A stretch of 35,529 nt of DNA. Origin: a bacterium (GTDB lineage Bacteria; Bacillota; Clostridia; Lachnospirales; Lachnospiraceae). The position numbers and the translations under genes are program-made. The DNA lies in contig JAUNSO010000030.1 of assembly GCA_030539165.1 (NCBI GenBank), forward strand, positions 1-35,529. The letters run 5' to 3'. The notes below the pieces were generated by a model. The model searched no databases. It worked only from the letters and a program-made list of their open reading frames with translations, and had not been told where the DNA came from. Below are positions 9,027 to 17,421 of the stretch, piece by piece (the first letter of the stretch is position 1; each line of letters starts with the position of its first letter).

Positions 9027-9055
9027 ATTATACCAAAATAAGGAATTGTTGTAAA
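9027..9055 (-). promoter_or_regulatory. Strong candidate promoter for the c-di-GMP gene
   Basis: On the minus strand TTTACA (9050-9055) and a perfect TATAAT (9027-9032) are 17 nt apart. Transcription would begin about 40 nt before the preferred ATG at 8978. This also argues against the longer upstream reading frame, whose first codons would overlap the promoter. Confidence 0.65.
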
Positions 9056-9159
9056 GATTCAATATTGTTCTTCTGTTTTTTGTTATTTTAACGTTTTCTT
9101 AGCAATCGTCTGATTTAAGCATCCCGTTTTTTGCATTTGTTATGTAATATTTACGCAGC

Positions 9160-9187
9160 AAAAAAGAGATCCTTTAAGATCTCTTTT
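9160..9187 (-). terminator. Intrinsic terminator of ssrA
   Basis: On the minus strand AAAAGAGATC (9178-9187) pairs with GATCTCTTTT (9162-9171) across a 6-nt loop, and the Ts continue. It lies 9 nt past the mature tmRNA 3' end. Confidence 0.9.
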
Positions 9188-9196
9188 GTCCTTAGA

Positions 9197-9546
9197 TGGA
9201 CCTGGCGGGAGTTGAACCCGCGTCCGAAAGCCCTTTCATTAAGAATTCTCCCATCACAGTCATTCATTTGACATTCCCTCTGTGCAGCGCCGGATGACAG
9301 GCTCTGTACTTCAGTAGCTTCATAAGTTCTTTTATCCCCTCAAAGCTTTGGAGACAAAGTGCCTCGCTCATTTGATGCCGGATTCTCAGATCGCGAGTTA
9401 TCTAAGGCCGACAAGCGGCAGACTAGGCTGCTGCTAACGAATATCTATCGTTTGCGTTTAATTTTAAGTTTCGGTTGTTTTATGTGATACCGAATCACAG
9501 ATGGCTATCCTAATTTCCAAACCCCCGTCGAAACCGGTACAAGCCC
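9197..9546 (-). ncRNA. ssrA: tmRNA (transfer-messenger RNA)
   Basis: This 350-nt RNA rescues stalled ribosomes together with SmpB by adding a degradation tag. The 5' end GGGCTTG (9540-9546) pairs with CAGGTCC just before the 3' discriminator A (9197), forming the tRNA-like acceptor stem. Near the 5' end is the conserved GGTTTCGACGGGGGT, and near the 3' end the T-arm sequence GGGTTCAACTCCC. The tag reading frame lies in the middle. A CCA end is not encoded: the next bases are TCT, so it must be added after processing. smpB lies upstream in the same direction. The ends are inferred from base pairing. Confidence 0.97.
9423..9455 (-). other. tmRNA proteolysis-tag reading frame
   Basis: The resume codon GCA (9453-9455) opens a 10-codon frame encoding ANDRYSLAAA followed by TAG (9423-9425). 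With the alanine charged on tmRNA the added tag would be AANDRYSLAAA. The hydrophobic LAAA end is the usual protease recognition signal. Confidence 0.93.
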
Positions 9547-9611
9547 GAAGCATGCACGTATAGTCTATGTGCAATGTGGTACACGGTTTACAAACGATTT
9601 GTACTGATATT

Positions 9612-9640
9612 AGTATACATGATAATCACTTGAAAAACAA
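9612..9640 (-). promoter_or_regulatory. Candidate promoter for ssrA
   Basis: On the minus strand TTGTTT (9635-9640) and TATACT (9612-9617) are 17 nt apart, in the gap between smpB and ssrA. It would give a precursor with about 60 extra 5' nucleotides, to be trimmed by RNase P at 9546. Confidence 0.5.
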
Positions 9641-9666
9641 TAAACCATTGGTTAAATATTTATGAT

Positions 9667-10134
9667 TTAATAAAGATTTTTCACCTTAAAGTCCTTTTCC
9701 GCTTCTCTTCTCTGATCCTTCTTTGCGATATCCTGTCTCTTATCATAGAGCTTCTTGCCCTTTGCAAGTCCGATCTCTACCTTTACCAGACGTCCCTTCA
9801 GATAGACCTGCAGGGGAGCAATCGTATATCCCTGCTGCGCGATCTTGCCCATGAGCTTATTGATCTCGCTCTTATGAAGCAGCAGCTTTCTCGTACGCAG
9901 CGGATCCTTGTTGAAAATATTGCCCTTTTCATAAGGACTGATATGCATACCGTAGATATAGACCTCTCCACGGTCAATCCTGACATACGCTTCCTTGATG
10001 CTGCATTTGCCAGTACGCAGAGACTTTACCTCCGTACCGCTCAGTGCGATGCCTGCCTCATACTTATCCTCTATAAAATAATCAAAATATGCTTTTTTAT
10101 TATTTGCAATCAGTTTGATGCTGTCCTTGCCCAT
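9667..10134 (-). CDS. smpB: SsrA-binding protein SmpB
   Basis: The 155-aa protein matches the usual SmpB length. It shows the N-terminal [19 protein letters not shown] strand of the OB-like fold, the central [20 protein letters not shown] segment, and the basic C-terminal tail with [16 protein letters not shown] that enters the empty mRNA channel of stalled ribosomes. SmpB binds tmRNA, encoded just downstream, and delivers it to the A site. GAGGAGG overlaps the end of rnr and lies 7 nt before the ATG; only 2 nt separate the rnr stop and this start, so the two are translationally linked. Confidence 0.98.
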   Translation of the reverse strand: MGKDSIKLIANNKKAYFDYFIEDKYEAGIALSGTEVKSLRTGKCSIKEAYVRIDRGEVYIYGMHISPYEKGNIFNKDPLRTRKLLLHKSEINKLMGKIAQQGYTIAPLQVYLKGRLVKVEIGLAKGKKLYDKRQDIAKKDQRREAEKDFKVKNLY

Positions 10135-10136
10135 GT

Positions 10137-12287
10137 TTATGCCTCCTCGGCAATGATGAAATCAATCGTCCTGTTATCTTTATCGGTTCCGTTCACGGTA
10201 ACCTGAAGTTTTTCACCCAGTTTATAAGTCTTGTGTGTTGCCTCTCCTACCATTTCATACGTATTCTCGTTGTATCTGTAGTAATCGCCTGTCAGTCTGG
10301 AAACATGCACCAGTCCCTCGATGGTATTCGGAAGCTCTACATAGATGCCCCATGATGTAATCCCTGATATAACACCCTCATAGGTCTCACCGATACGACT
10401 TTCCATATACTCTACCTTTTTCAGCTTCTCTGTCTCCCGTTCTGCCTCATCTGCCCTGCGCTCCATCTCGCTGGAGTGTTTTGCAACCTCCGGAAGTATC
10501 TTTTCATAATGCTCGATACGTTTTTCCTTTAGTCTGCCTCGCAGGTTTTCTTTGATGATTCTGTGGATCTGCAGATCCGGATACCGCCTGATCGGCGAAG
10601 TAAAGTGACAATAATACTTGCATGCCAGTCCGAAATGTCCTGTTCCGACTGTTGCATACTTTGCTCTCTTCATGGAACGCAGAGTCAGTCTGCTGATCAG
10701 AGCCTCCTCTGGTGTATCCTCTATATTCGTCAGCAGCTTCTGCAGCTCCTTCGGATGGATCTCCTCATCCTTGATCTTGATCCCGTATCCGAAGTTTCGT
10801 ATAAAGACCGCGAGTTTCTGTATCTTTTCCGGATCCGGATTCTCATGGCATCTGTAGACAAACGGCAGTTCCAGCCAGTAGTAATCCTGTGCTACCGTCT
10901 CATTGGCAATCAGCATGAATTCCTCGATCATCCTTGTCGCAACATTGCGCTCATATGGCTTGATTTCCACCGGATGTCCCTCTTGATCCAGGATCATCTT
11001 CGTCTCGGGAAAGTCAAAGTCAATCGATCCTCTTTTTTTTCGCTTTTCGCGAAGGATCGCTGCCAGTTGCTCCATTTCCTCAAACATCGGAACCAGAGGT
11101 TCATACTCTTTGATCTGTTCCTCATCATGAAGTGCTAAAACAGCATTAACAGCAGTATAGCTCATTCGACGATCGACCTTGATGACGGTCTCTGCAATTT
11201 TATGATCAATGACCTTTCCTGATGCATCAAGCGTCATGATACAGCTCAGTGCCAGTCTGTTTTCTCCTGCATTCAGCGAGCAGATTCCGTTTGACAGCTT
11301 ATGCGGCAGCATCGGAATCACACGGTCGACCAGATAGACGCTTGTCCCTCGTTCCAGTGCCTCTTTGTCCAATGCACTCTTTTCCTGAACATAATTGGTG
11401 ACATCTGCAATGTGCACTCCTAAGTGATATACATTTCCTTCTTTTGTAACACTGACAGCATCATCCAGATCCTTGGCATCTTCTCCATCAATCGTGACCA
11501 TACATACATCTCTCAGATCCAGTCGTCCCTCCATATCAGCCTCTGAGACTTCATTGGAGACGTTTTCGACCTGATGCATGATCTTGTCCGAAAACTCCAC
11601 CGGCAGATCATAATTTTTTACAATTGACATGATATCAACACCGGGATCATTTTCATGTCCGATGATCTCAATGATTTTGCCCTCAGGACTCTTGCGTTTG
11701 GAACCATAGTCTGTGATTTCCACGACTACCTTATGTCCGTCTACAGCCCCCATAGATGCCTCTGCCGGTACAAAGATATCCTCTAGAAATTTCTGATTAT
11801 CCGGAATGACAAAGCCATAATTCTGCTTTGTTTTCTCATATTTTCCTACAAGCTTATTCGTTGCACGCTCTACGACCTTGAGGATGGTTGCTTCCTGGCG
11901 TTTTCCATGCCTTCCCGTGATCAGAGCTGCCTCTACTGTGTCGCCATGCATGGCTCCGTGTACTTCTTTTTCGGAAACATACAGATCCTGTTCTCTTCCT
12001 TCTACTTCAATAAATCCAAAGCCGTGCTGTGTAGATGCAAAGATGCCGGTAATATTCTTTGACTCCGCAATAGAATACTTTCCCTTTTTTGAAATCTGGA
12101 TCTTCTCCTGCTCCAGCAGCGCATCCAATACTTCTTTTAATGCTTCTCTGTCCTTTTTCTTAACCTGCAGCATAATTGCAAGTTCTTTTTCCTTCATAGG
12201 GACATATAATTCATTTCCCATAAAATCCAATATTAACTTTTCTTTTTCTGTTTTTTTATTACTCAATTTTTCTCCCATATCATTCAT
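10137..12287 (-). CDS. rnr: Ribonuclease R
   Basis: This 716-aa processive 3'-5' exoribonuclease degrades structured RNA and works with tmRNA and SmpB to clear non-stop mRNA. It has an N-terminal winged-helix-like region (about 1-60), cold-shock OB domains (about 70-220, including [18 protein letters not shown]), the RNB catalytic domain (about 255-585) with the acidic cluster in [16 protein letters not shown], and an S1 domain (about 630-710, [19 protein letters not shown]). It ends soon after the S1 domain, lacking the long Lys-rich tail of the E. coli enzyme. The ribosome binding site is weak (AGGATT close to the ATG), and a second in-frame ATG lies three codons in. A terminator hairpin sits only about 15 nt upstream of the start. 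Confidence 0.97.
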   Translation of the reverse strand: MNDMGEKLSNKKTEKEKLILDFMGNELYVPMKEKELAIMLQVKKKDREALKEVLDALLEQEKIQISKKGKYSIAESKNITGIFASTQHGFGFIEVEGREQDLYVSEKEVHGAMHGDTVEAALITGRHGKRQEATILKVVERATNKLVGKYEKTKQNYGFVIPDNQKFLEDIFVPAEASMGAVDGHKVVVEITDYGSKRKSPEGKIIEIIGHENDPGVDIMSIVKNYDLPVEFSDKIMHQVENVSNEVSEADMEGRLDLRDVCMVTIDGEDAKDLDDAVSVTKEGNVYHLGVHIADVTNYVQEKSALDKEALERGTSVYLVDRVIPMLPHKLSNGICSLNAGENRLALSCIMTLDASGKVIDHKIAETVIKVDRRMSYTAVNAVLALHDEEQIKEYEPLVPMFEEMEQLAAILREKRKKRGSIDFDFPETKMILDQEGHPVEIKPYERNVATRMIEEFMLIANETVAQDYYWLELPFVYRCHENPDPEKIQKLAVFIRNFGYGIKIKDEEIHPKELQKLLTNIEDTPEEALISRLTLRSMKRAKYATVGTGHFGLACKYYCHFTSPIRRYPDLQIHRIIKENLRGRLKEKRIEHYEKILPEVAKHSSEMERRADEAERETEKLKKVEYMESRIGETYEGVISGITSWGIYVELPNTIEGLVHVSRLTGDYYRYNENTYEMVGEATHKTYKLGEKLQVTVNGTDKDNRTIDFIIAEEA

Positions 12288-12301
12288 AATCCTGTTGAAC
12301 T

Positions 12302-12332
12302 AAAAAACACTCTTGTTTATCCAAGAGTGTTT
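12302..12332 (-). terminator. Intrinsic terminator between secG and rnr
   Basis: On the minus strand AAACACTCTTG (12322-12332) pairs perfectly with CAAGAGTGTTT (12305-12315) across 6 nt, and the run continues as six Ts. It is as strong as the terminators of monocistronic genes here, yet stands between genes that are usually transcribed together. Confidence 0.9.
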
Positions 12333-12340
12333 GTCGCCTT

Positions 12341-12580
12341 CTAAAATCTATTCAGGTTCAGTACGATTGCCAATACCATAAAGCCGATTGCAAGGTATCT
12401 GGTAATCTTGACAAGTGCGCCCTCCATGGAACGTCCCTTGTTCTTGCCCCAGTAAGTCTCAGCGGCTCCGCTGATGGCTCCCAGTCCTGCCGATTTACCT
12501 TCTTGAAGAAGTACGATTGCGGATAATGCAATCGATACAATGATAAACACTATTGTTAAAATGAGTCTTAAAGTTCCCAC
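12341..12580 (-). CDS. secG: Preprotein translocase subunit SecG
   Basis: The 79-aa membrane protein has two hydrophobic helices (about residues 4-24 and 58-76) joined by the typical glycine-rich loop with LLQEGKSAGLGAISG and a WGKNKGRS segment. SecG binds SecYE and assists movement of exported proteins through the channel. The start is a GTG (12578-12580) with AGGAGG 7 nt upstream. Length and topology match the family. It has its own promoter-like sequence upstream and a strong terminator right after the stop, so it can be expressed alone, although secG next to rnr, smpB and ssrA is a conserved Firmicutes order. Confidence 0.97.
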   Translation of the reverse strand: MGTLRLILTIVFIIVSIALSAIVLLQEGKSAGLGAISGAAETYWGKNKGRSMEGALVKITRYLAIGFMVLAIVLNLNRF

Positions 12581-12615
12581 TTTTACACCTCCTAATTCTG
12601 TCTCACGCGAAGTTT

Positions 12616-12644
12616 AGTGTAACATACTTATAATTGATTTTCAA
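12616..12644 (-). promoter_or_regulatory. Candidate sigma-A promoter for secG
   Basis: On the minus strand TTGAAA (12639-12644) and TACACT (12616-12621) are 17 nt apart, about 36 nt upstream of the GTG start. Confidence 0.55.
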
Positions 12645-12685
12645 CCTTTTTATTGCGTATATTTAACATTTTTTGTTTTGATACC

Positions 12686-14236
12686 TTATTGCGCCACCTG
12701 AAGAAAACTCGTGACTGCATATAATGTCTGTCCATCATACGATATTCTCGACCAGCCGTTGCTGCCGATTCCGGTTCTCGTTACAGTATCTCCATGCTTG
12801 ATCAGCGCATACACCTGTCCTGTCTCTGTGCTTGGGTAGGTTCGCAGATTTGTCTCTTCCTTTGCCGTCACGAGCTCATTCACAGGAGAATACAGGGAAT
12901 CGGCTGTCTTATCTGTTGTTGCTGCCGGTGCCGCTGCATCGTTTGTGGCGGCTGCAGGGACAGTATTGGCCGCATAGTTTGGATCATTCGTCAGATAGCT
13001 GTTGACTGCATACAGTTTCTGTCCGTTATAGATCACGCGTGCCCATCCGTTATTGCCTATGCCGGTTCGATTGGCTGTATCTCCGTATACAAGCTTTGCT
13101 ACAATCGTAGAGCTGTCAGCCGAGCTCGGTACAGACCGCAGATTGGTCTCGCTCTTTGCTGTTACTGTATCATTCACTTCGGTAAATGTGATCCCGACCT
13201 CCGGATCAGCCGCCACCATCTCATAGGGTGTCGAATCCTTTGCCTCTGCCTCCTGTGTATAACCAAAGTATGCCACATTGACATCTACACCTTTTTTAAT
13301 GCCGGATATCGCACCCGCATTTGTATACTGCCACATAGCATAAGATCCCGTATAATCCGGAGCAGAGGTTGCCGGAAACGGAGGATCCGGATACTGTGAT
13401 ACCCAGATTTTATATTTCGAGCTGAGCGTTGTCGTATTCCAGTCCGTATCATCACGCAGTTCATTTCGGGCAGCATAGAACATCGGTGTATATCCCTTTG
13501 CAGCTACATAATCCAGAAACTTAACTGCACAGTTGCTTCTCGTATTCTTATCCAGACCATATTGTCTGGAATCTGCAGATTTGAATCCTTCACAATTATA
13601 GACAACGGGATATGTGATCTTGTACTGTGCTATATAGTTCGTGACCCACGCTGCTTCCTCCTGTGCCTCCTGCTCATTAACAGCAGTAGAGAAAAAATAT
13701 GCTCCCAGCTTGAGTCCGGCAGCCTGTGCCTGCTGCAGATTATACTTGGCACATGGGTCTTCATATATGATTCCCGTCTTCTGCGTCCTGTACCCGACGC
13801 GGATGATTGCAAACTGAACACCTGATGCCGCTACCGATGGCCAGTCTATCGTTCCCTGATACTTTGCCACATCGATTCCGATGCTCATATCACTGGTTTC
13901 AAACTGGCTGCTTTTCAGAGCATCCGTTACATTGACCGATTCGCCATCCTCTGTCTGTGCTCCCGGGTCTTCTGTGTCATTCATGTCAGCCACATCCGCC
14001 GCTATGATCTCGACCGGCTCAGCCTCGACTGCCACCTCAGGAGTCGGTTCCGGTGTTGCGGTTGCGGTCGGCACTGCAATCACAGGTGTCTCCTCTGTAC
14101 CTTGTTCGGCAGTCCCTTTTTTACCGGTAATATTCAGGACAATGGCAATGCCGACTGCAATGATTGCAACCGGCAGGCCTATGCTGATTCCCAGCATGAT
14201 TCTTTTCTTTCTTTTTCGTCTGGATCTCTTACTCAT
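12686..14236 (-). CDS. Membrane-anchored GH25 lysozyme-like protein with two SH3b domains
   Basis: The 516-aa protein has a very basic N-terminus and a transmembrane anchor (about residues 13-36), a Pro/Thr/Ala/Glu-rich linker (about 45-115), a glycoside hydrolase family 25 domain (about 118-326) and two bacterial SH3 domains (about 355-416 and 455-514) joined by an Ala/Thr linker. GH25 enzymes cut the MurNAc-GlcNAc bond of peptidoglycan, and SH3b domains bind the wall. Landmarks are GIDVAKYQG (Asp122), YPVVYNCEGF (Glu216) and GVDVN (Asp318). The usual Asp two residues before the catalytic Glu is Asn214 here, so activity may be altered. It follows the CZB chemoreceptor gene with a 42-bp gap and no obvious terminator between. 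Confidence 0.9.
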   Translation of the reverse strand: MSKRSRRKRKKRIMLGISIGLPVAIIAVGIAIVLNITGKKGTAEQGTEETPVIAVPTATATPEPTPEVAVEAEPVEIIAADVADMNDTEDPGAQTEDGESVNVTDALKSSQFETSDMSIGIDVAKYQGTIDWPSVAASGVQFAIIRVGYRTQKTGIIYEDPCAKYNLQQAQAAGLKLGAYFFSTAVNEQEAQEEAAWVTNYIAQYKITYPVVYNCEGFKSADSRQYGLDKNTRSNCAVKFLDYVAAKGYTPMFYAARNELRDDTDWNTTTLSSKYKIWVSQYPDPPFPATSAPDYTGSYAMWQYTNAGAISGIKKGVDVNVAYFGYTQEAEAKDSTPYEMVAADPEVGITFTEVNDTVTAKSETNLRSVPSSADSSTIVAKLVYGDTANRTGIGNNGWARVIYNGQKLYAVNSYLTNDPNYAANTVPAAATNDAAAPAATTDKTADSLYSPVNELVTAKEETNLRTYPSTETGQVYALIKHGDTVTRTGIGSNGWSRISYDGQTLYAVTSFLQVAQ

Positions 14237-14278
14237 TTCCTAAATTCCTGTCTTATCGTTTGTTTCTAAATCTATATC

Positions 14279-15667
14279 CTATTCAAATATCTTAATCTGT
14301 CTGCTCTTCATTTCCTCAACCTTATGCTCCAGTCGGTCAAGTGCTGCGATCATCTGTGCTGATGCCTGCTCTGTCTTTCTATACAGTTCTGCTGCTTTGC
14401 TGCTGTCGTTTGCCTTGATTGCCCGGATGATCTCATCGCCGGAACTATGTACCTGATGATGCAGTCCGTCTATGTTCATCCACTCGTCACGCAGCATAGG
14501 GTGATTCACATTGAGTGCATGATAAAAATGACCGAATGCGCACTTTTTTGAATTGGTCTGCAGGGCATCAAGACTCATGGTATCCACCATATTCTTCAGC
14601 TTTGCCGTCCATGCCTTATGTGCCTTCTGAGCCTTTTCCAGCACTTCCTTCAGTTCATCATTGCTCATGGCGTTATTGCCTGTATTCAGACCTTCAAACA
14701 TATTCGAAACAATGCCTGACATATCTTCATCAATCTTTGCAATTCCCTGAGCATACTCAGAGCTCTTGGATGCATCTTCATATACTTCCTGTGTCATTTC
14801 GCTCAGTTTCTGAGAATCATTTGCCGACTCTTCCAGAGCTGCATTGACATCAACAGCAGCTTTACTCAGTTCCTGCATGGTTTCGTTGATGATTGCAATA
14901 TTCTGAGCCACATCGCTCATGATTTCTATATTTTCTGATACTGTAACGGCTACCCCATCGATTTTGTCACTCATCTGACTGGTAGATTCCAGTGTCCGTA
15001 CTACGCTCTCCTTGCCTTCCTCTGCTGCTACATGTATATCCTTCACAAATACGCGCATGCCTTCCAGGTTTTGTTTGGTATTATCAGCCAGATTACGTAC
15101 CTCATCTGCCACAACCGAGAATCCTCTTCCCTGTTCTCCTGCTCTTGCCGCCTCTATTGCCGCATTCAGTGCGAGCAGATTTGTCTGATTGGCAATGCTT
15201 TGCACGCTTTCTACGATCTTCTCCACCTCAGTCGCCAGATCTGCCAGCTGTACGATCTTGTCATTCATAATCTGTGTATCTGTAACCACATCTTCCTTCA
15301 GCTTGCTTGCCTCTGTCAGAAGCTTCTTGCTTGCATCGTTTTTTTCGGTAATGGTTTCCGACTGTTCTGTCAGATTTTCAAGAGCACTGGTCGTTTCCTC
15401 GAGACTGTCCTTGACTGTCGTCAGGGTAGCGGACGTCTCCTCTACAAGTGCAAGATTAGCCTCACTGACGTTTGCCATCTGCTGTGCATATTCCTTCAGC
15501 TTTCCGGATATATGTGTCATTCCAACATCAAAGCTGCTGATAGAGCTGACAACATCCAACAGTTCTCTTGCAGAATCCGCAAGCATCTTTTCATTTTTCT
15601 CCAGTCGTATCAGATTATCTGATGCCTCCTGATACCCAACCTTTTGATCCTTTTTGCCGAATGCCAT
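14279..15667 (-). CDS. Soluble chemoreceptor with C-terminal zinc-binding CZB domain
   Basis: The 462-aa protein has no transmembrane helix. A long MCP signalling coiled coil (about residues 50-320) contains the conserved tip [20 protein letters not shown] (about 161-180) that contacts CheA and CheW. The C-terminal CZB domain (about 343-445) shows the expected zinc ligands: His350 in KAHKAW, Cys376 in KKCAFGHFY, and the His cluster LHHQVH (403-407). CZB receptors in other bacteria sense zinc or oxidants such as hypochlorous acid through the Zn-Cys pair. I chose the ATG at 15665-15667, which has GAGGAGG 7 nt upstream; the open frame extends 48 codons further but overlaps the promoter. It is divergent from the AGCS transporter gene. 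Confidence 0.92.
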   Translation of the reverse strand: MAFGKKDQKVGYQEASDNLIRLEKNEKMLADSARELLDVVSSISSFDVGMTHISGKLKEYAQQMANVSEANLALVEETSATLTTVKDSLEETTSALENLTEQSETITEKNDASKKLLTEASKLKEDVVTDTQIMNDKIVQLADLATEVEKIVESVQSIANQTNLLALNAAIEAARAGEQGRGFSVVADEVRNLADNTKQNLEGMRVFVKDIHVAAEEGKESVVRTLESTSQMSDKIDGVAVTVSENIEIMSDVAQNIAIINETMQELSKAAVDVNAALEESANDSQKLSEMTQEVYEDASKSSEYAQGIAKIDEDMSGIVSNMFEGLNTGNNAMSNDELKEVLEKAQKAHKAWTAKLKNMVDTMSLDALQTNSKKCAFGHFYHALNVNHPMLRDEWMNIDGLHHQVHSSGDEIIRAIKANDSSKAAELYRKTEQASAQMIAALDRLEHKVEEMKSRQIKIFE

Positions 15668-15733
15668 ACAGATACCTCCTCTATTATGTACAGTTTTCCC
15701 CGATTCCTTTACCGGAATAATTGTTATAAATGC

Positions 15734-15762
15734 ATTATACACTTTATAGATAGAAATCTCAA
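15734..15762 (-). promoter_or_regulatory. Strong candidate promoter for the CZB chemoreceptor
   Basis: On the minus strand TTGAGA (15757-15762) and a perfect TATAAT (15734-15739) are 17 nt apart, about 66 nt upstream of the ATG. This supports the shorter protein start at 15667. Confidence 0.65.
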
Positions 15763-15797
15763 TCAAGAAAGTGAAATTAAAATAAATTGACTTTTTA

Positions 15798-15826
15798 TTG
15801 AAGAAGTCCATGTTTTATGGTATTTT
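15798..15826 (+). promoter_or_regulatory. Candidate promoter for the AGCS symporter
   Basis: On the plus strand TTGAAG (15798-15803) and TATTTT (15821-15826) are 17 nt apart, about 60 nt before the ATG. A TTGACT at 15787-15792 is an alternative -35 box but has no good -10 partner. Confidence 0.35.
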
Positions 15827-15887
15827 ATTTATTATGAGTTTATATTTATTTAATAATTGCAGCAATTTAAGAGAGAGAGGATACTTT

Positions 15888-17330
15888 ATGTTTAACTTGG
15901 ACAGTTTTTTCGAGTCAATGAATCAGATTCTTGGGATCATTGATGACAAGGTATGGGGCATTCCGCTGATTGTACTGATTATGGTTGTCGGCATCTTCCT
16001 TACAATCCGTTTGAAAGGCTTACAGATTACCAAGCTTCCACGTGCAGTCCGCTATATCATAGCAAATGATAACAGTGGTGAGCACGGAGAGGTATCCAGC
16101 ATCGGAGCTCTGTGCACGGCGCTGTCAGCCACCATCGGTACAGGTAATATTGTCGGTGTTGCGACTGCAATTGTAGCCGGTGGTCCCGGTGCCCTGTTCT
16201 GGATGTGGCTTGCAGCTCTGCTTGGAACAGCAACCAAATTCGCAGAATGTATGCTTGCCGTAAAATACAGAGAAGTAGCCGAGGACGGACATATCATCGG
16301 CGGTCCCTTCTACTATATTGAAAAGGGAATGGGCAAGAACTGGAAGTGGCTCGGTAAATTATTTGCTGCCTTTGGAGTCATTGCAGGACTGCTTGGAATC
16401 GGTACTTTTACTCAGGTAAATGGTATTACAAGCGCTGTGAATAACTTCTTCGACCCGGCAAATGCATGGACTGTCACCATCTTCGGTCATCCATATTCCT
16501 GGACTGTTGTCATTGCCGGACTGATTCTTACATTTTGCATCGGTCTTGTAGTCATCGGCGGTATCAAGAGAATTTCCAAGGTAGCTGAGGTGGTTGTTCC
16601 TTTTATGGCGATTCTTTATGTTGCTGCTGCTTTGATTATTCTGATTTGTAACTATGCAAAGATTCCTGCTGCAATCGCTGAGGTCGTGGAAAGTGCATTT
16701 GGATTACGTGCCGCTGCCGGTGGTGCTCTCGGTGCAGTTCTTGTTGCTATGCAGAAGGGTGTTGCACGTGGTATCTTCTCTAATGAAGCCGGTCTCGGAA
16801 GTGCTCCGATTGCTGCCGCAGCTGCCAAATCAGATGAAGCTGTCCGTCAGGGACTGATTTCCATGATGGGAACCATCATTGATACAGTGATCATCTGTAC
16901 CATGACAGGTCTTTCCATTGTCATTACCGGTACATGGAACGTCGGACTGGAGGGTGTTGCTGTTACGACCAAGGCTTTTGAACGCGGACTTCCGTTCTCA
17001 TCCTCTGTTGCTGCTTTTATCCTGATGATCTGCCTTGTATTCTTCGCATTTACTACTATTCTCGGCTGGGACTACTACAGTGAGAAATGTCTGGAATATC
17101 TGACAAACGGTAATACAGGCGCTGTCAAAGGTTATCGCTGGTTATACATACTGGCAGTCTTCATCGGGCCATTCATGACTGTATCTGCTGTATGGACCAT
17201 CGCAGATATCTTCAACGGACTGATGGCAATCCCTAACCTGATTGCATTGCTGGCTCTGAATGGAGTCGTTGTGGCTGAGACCAAGTCCTATTTCTCAAGA
17301 TTTCCAAATGGTCCTTCTAAAAACAAATAA
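15888..17330 (+). CDS. Alanine/glycine:cation symporter (AGCS family)
   Basis: The 480-aa polytopic membrane protein has about ten hydrophobic helices. It carries the AGCS signature region GALCTALSATIGTGNIVGVA and the conserved GGPGALFWMW and GGALGAVLVAMQKGVARGIFSNEAG segments. The family imports alanine, glycine or related small amino acids with Na+ or H+; the exact substrate cannot be read from the sequence. The ATG at 15888-15890 has GAGAGG 7 nt upstream. The frame is open 30 codons further upstream, but those lack a ribosome binding site and overlap the candidate promoter. It is the only plus-strand gene in the window and ends at a strong terminator facing the ABC operon. Confidence 0.95.
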   Translation: MFNLDSFFESMNQILGIIDDKVWGIPLIVLIMVVGIFLTIRLKGLQITKLPRAVRYIIANDNSGEHGEVSSIGALCTALSATIGTGNIVGVATAIVAGGPGALFWMWLAALLGTATKFAECMLAVKYREVAEDGHIIGGPFYYIEKGMGKNWKWLGKLFAAFGVIAGLLGIGTFTQVNGITSAVNNFFDPANAWTVTIFGHPYSWTVVIAGLILTFCIGLVVIGGIKRISKVAEVVVPFMAILYVAAALIILICNYAKIPAAIAEVVESAFGLRAAAGGALGAVLVAMQKGVARGIFSNEAGLGSAPIAAAAAKSDEAVRQGLISMMGTIIDTVIICTMTGLSIVITGTWNVGLEGVAVTTKAFERGLPFSSSVAAFILMICLVFFAFTTILGWDYYSEKCLEYLTNGNTGAVKGYRWLYILAVFIGPFMTVSAVWTIADIFNGLMAIPNLIALLALNGVVVAETKSYFSRFPNGPSKNK

Positions 17331-17364
17331 GCTTATAAAATGTGTATCGTCAGGTGCACCTATC

Positions 17365-17402
17365 AAGAAAGCCTCGGAATATAAATTCCGGGGCTTTCTT
17401 TT
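17365..17402 (+). terminator. Intrinsic terminator of the AGCS gene, possibly bidirectional
   Basis: AAGAAAGCC and CGGAAT (17365-17380) pair with ATTCCG and GGCTTTCTT (17385-17400) across an ATAA loop with one T-G mispair, followed by TT. Read from the other strand, the convergent ABC transporter gene would meet the same hairpin with a poorer T run. Confidence 0.85.
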
Positions 17403-17421
17403 ACTTCAGTCATTCTTTCTT

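Noticed and set aside
8979..9062. Longer N-terminus for the c-di-GMP protein
   Set aside because: The extra 28 codons lack a ribosome binding site and include the likely -10 box at 9027-9032, so they are probably not translated.
9160..9200. ssrA 3' end as an integration site for a genomic island
   Set aside because: The tmRNA is followed directly by its terminator and a housekeeping-type signalling gene. No integrase gene or repeated 3' end was found.
10563..11138. A 191-codon plus-strand open frame opposite rnr
   Set aside because: It lies wholly inside the conserved RNB catalytic region of rnr, with a low-complexity translation and no ribosome binding site.
12794..13399. A 201-codon plus-strand open frame opposite the GH25 gene
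   Set aside because: It is a Cys- and Ile-rich shadow of the SH3b and GH25 coding sequence with no independent support.
15032..15622. A 196-codon plus-strand open frame opposite the CZB chemoreceptor
   Set aside because: It is fully embedded in the coiled-coil coding sequence, where such shadows are common.
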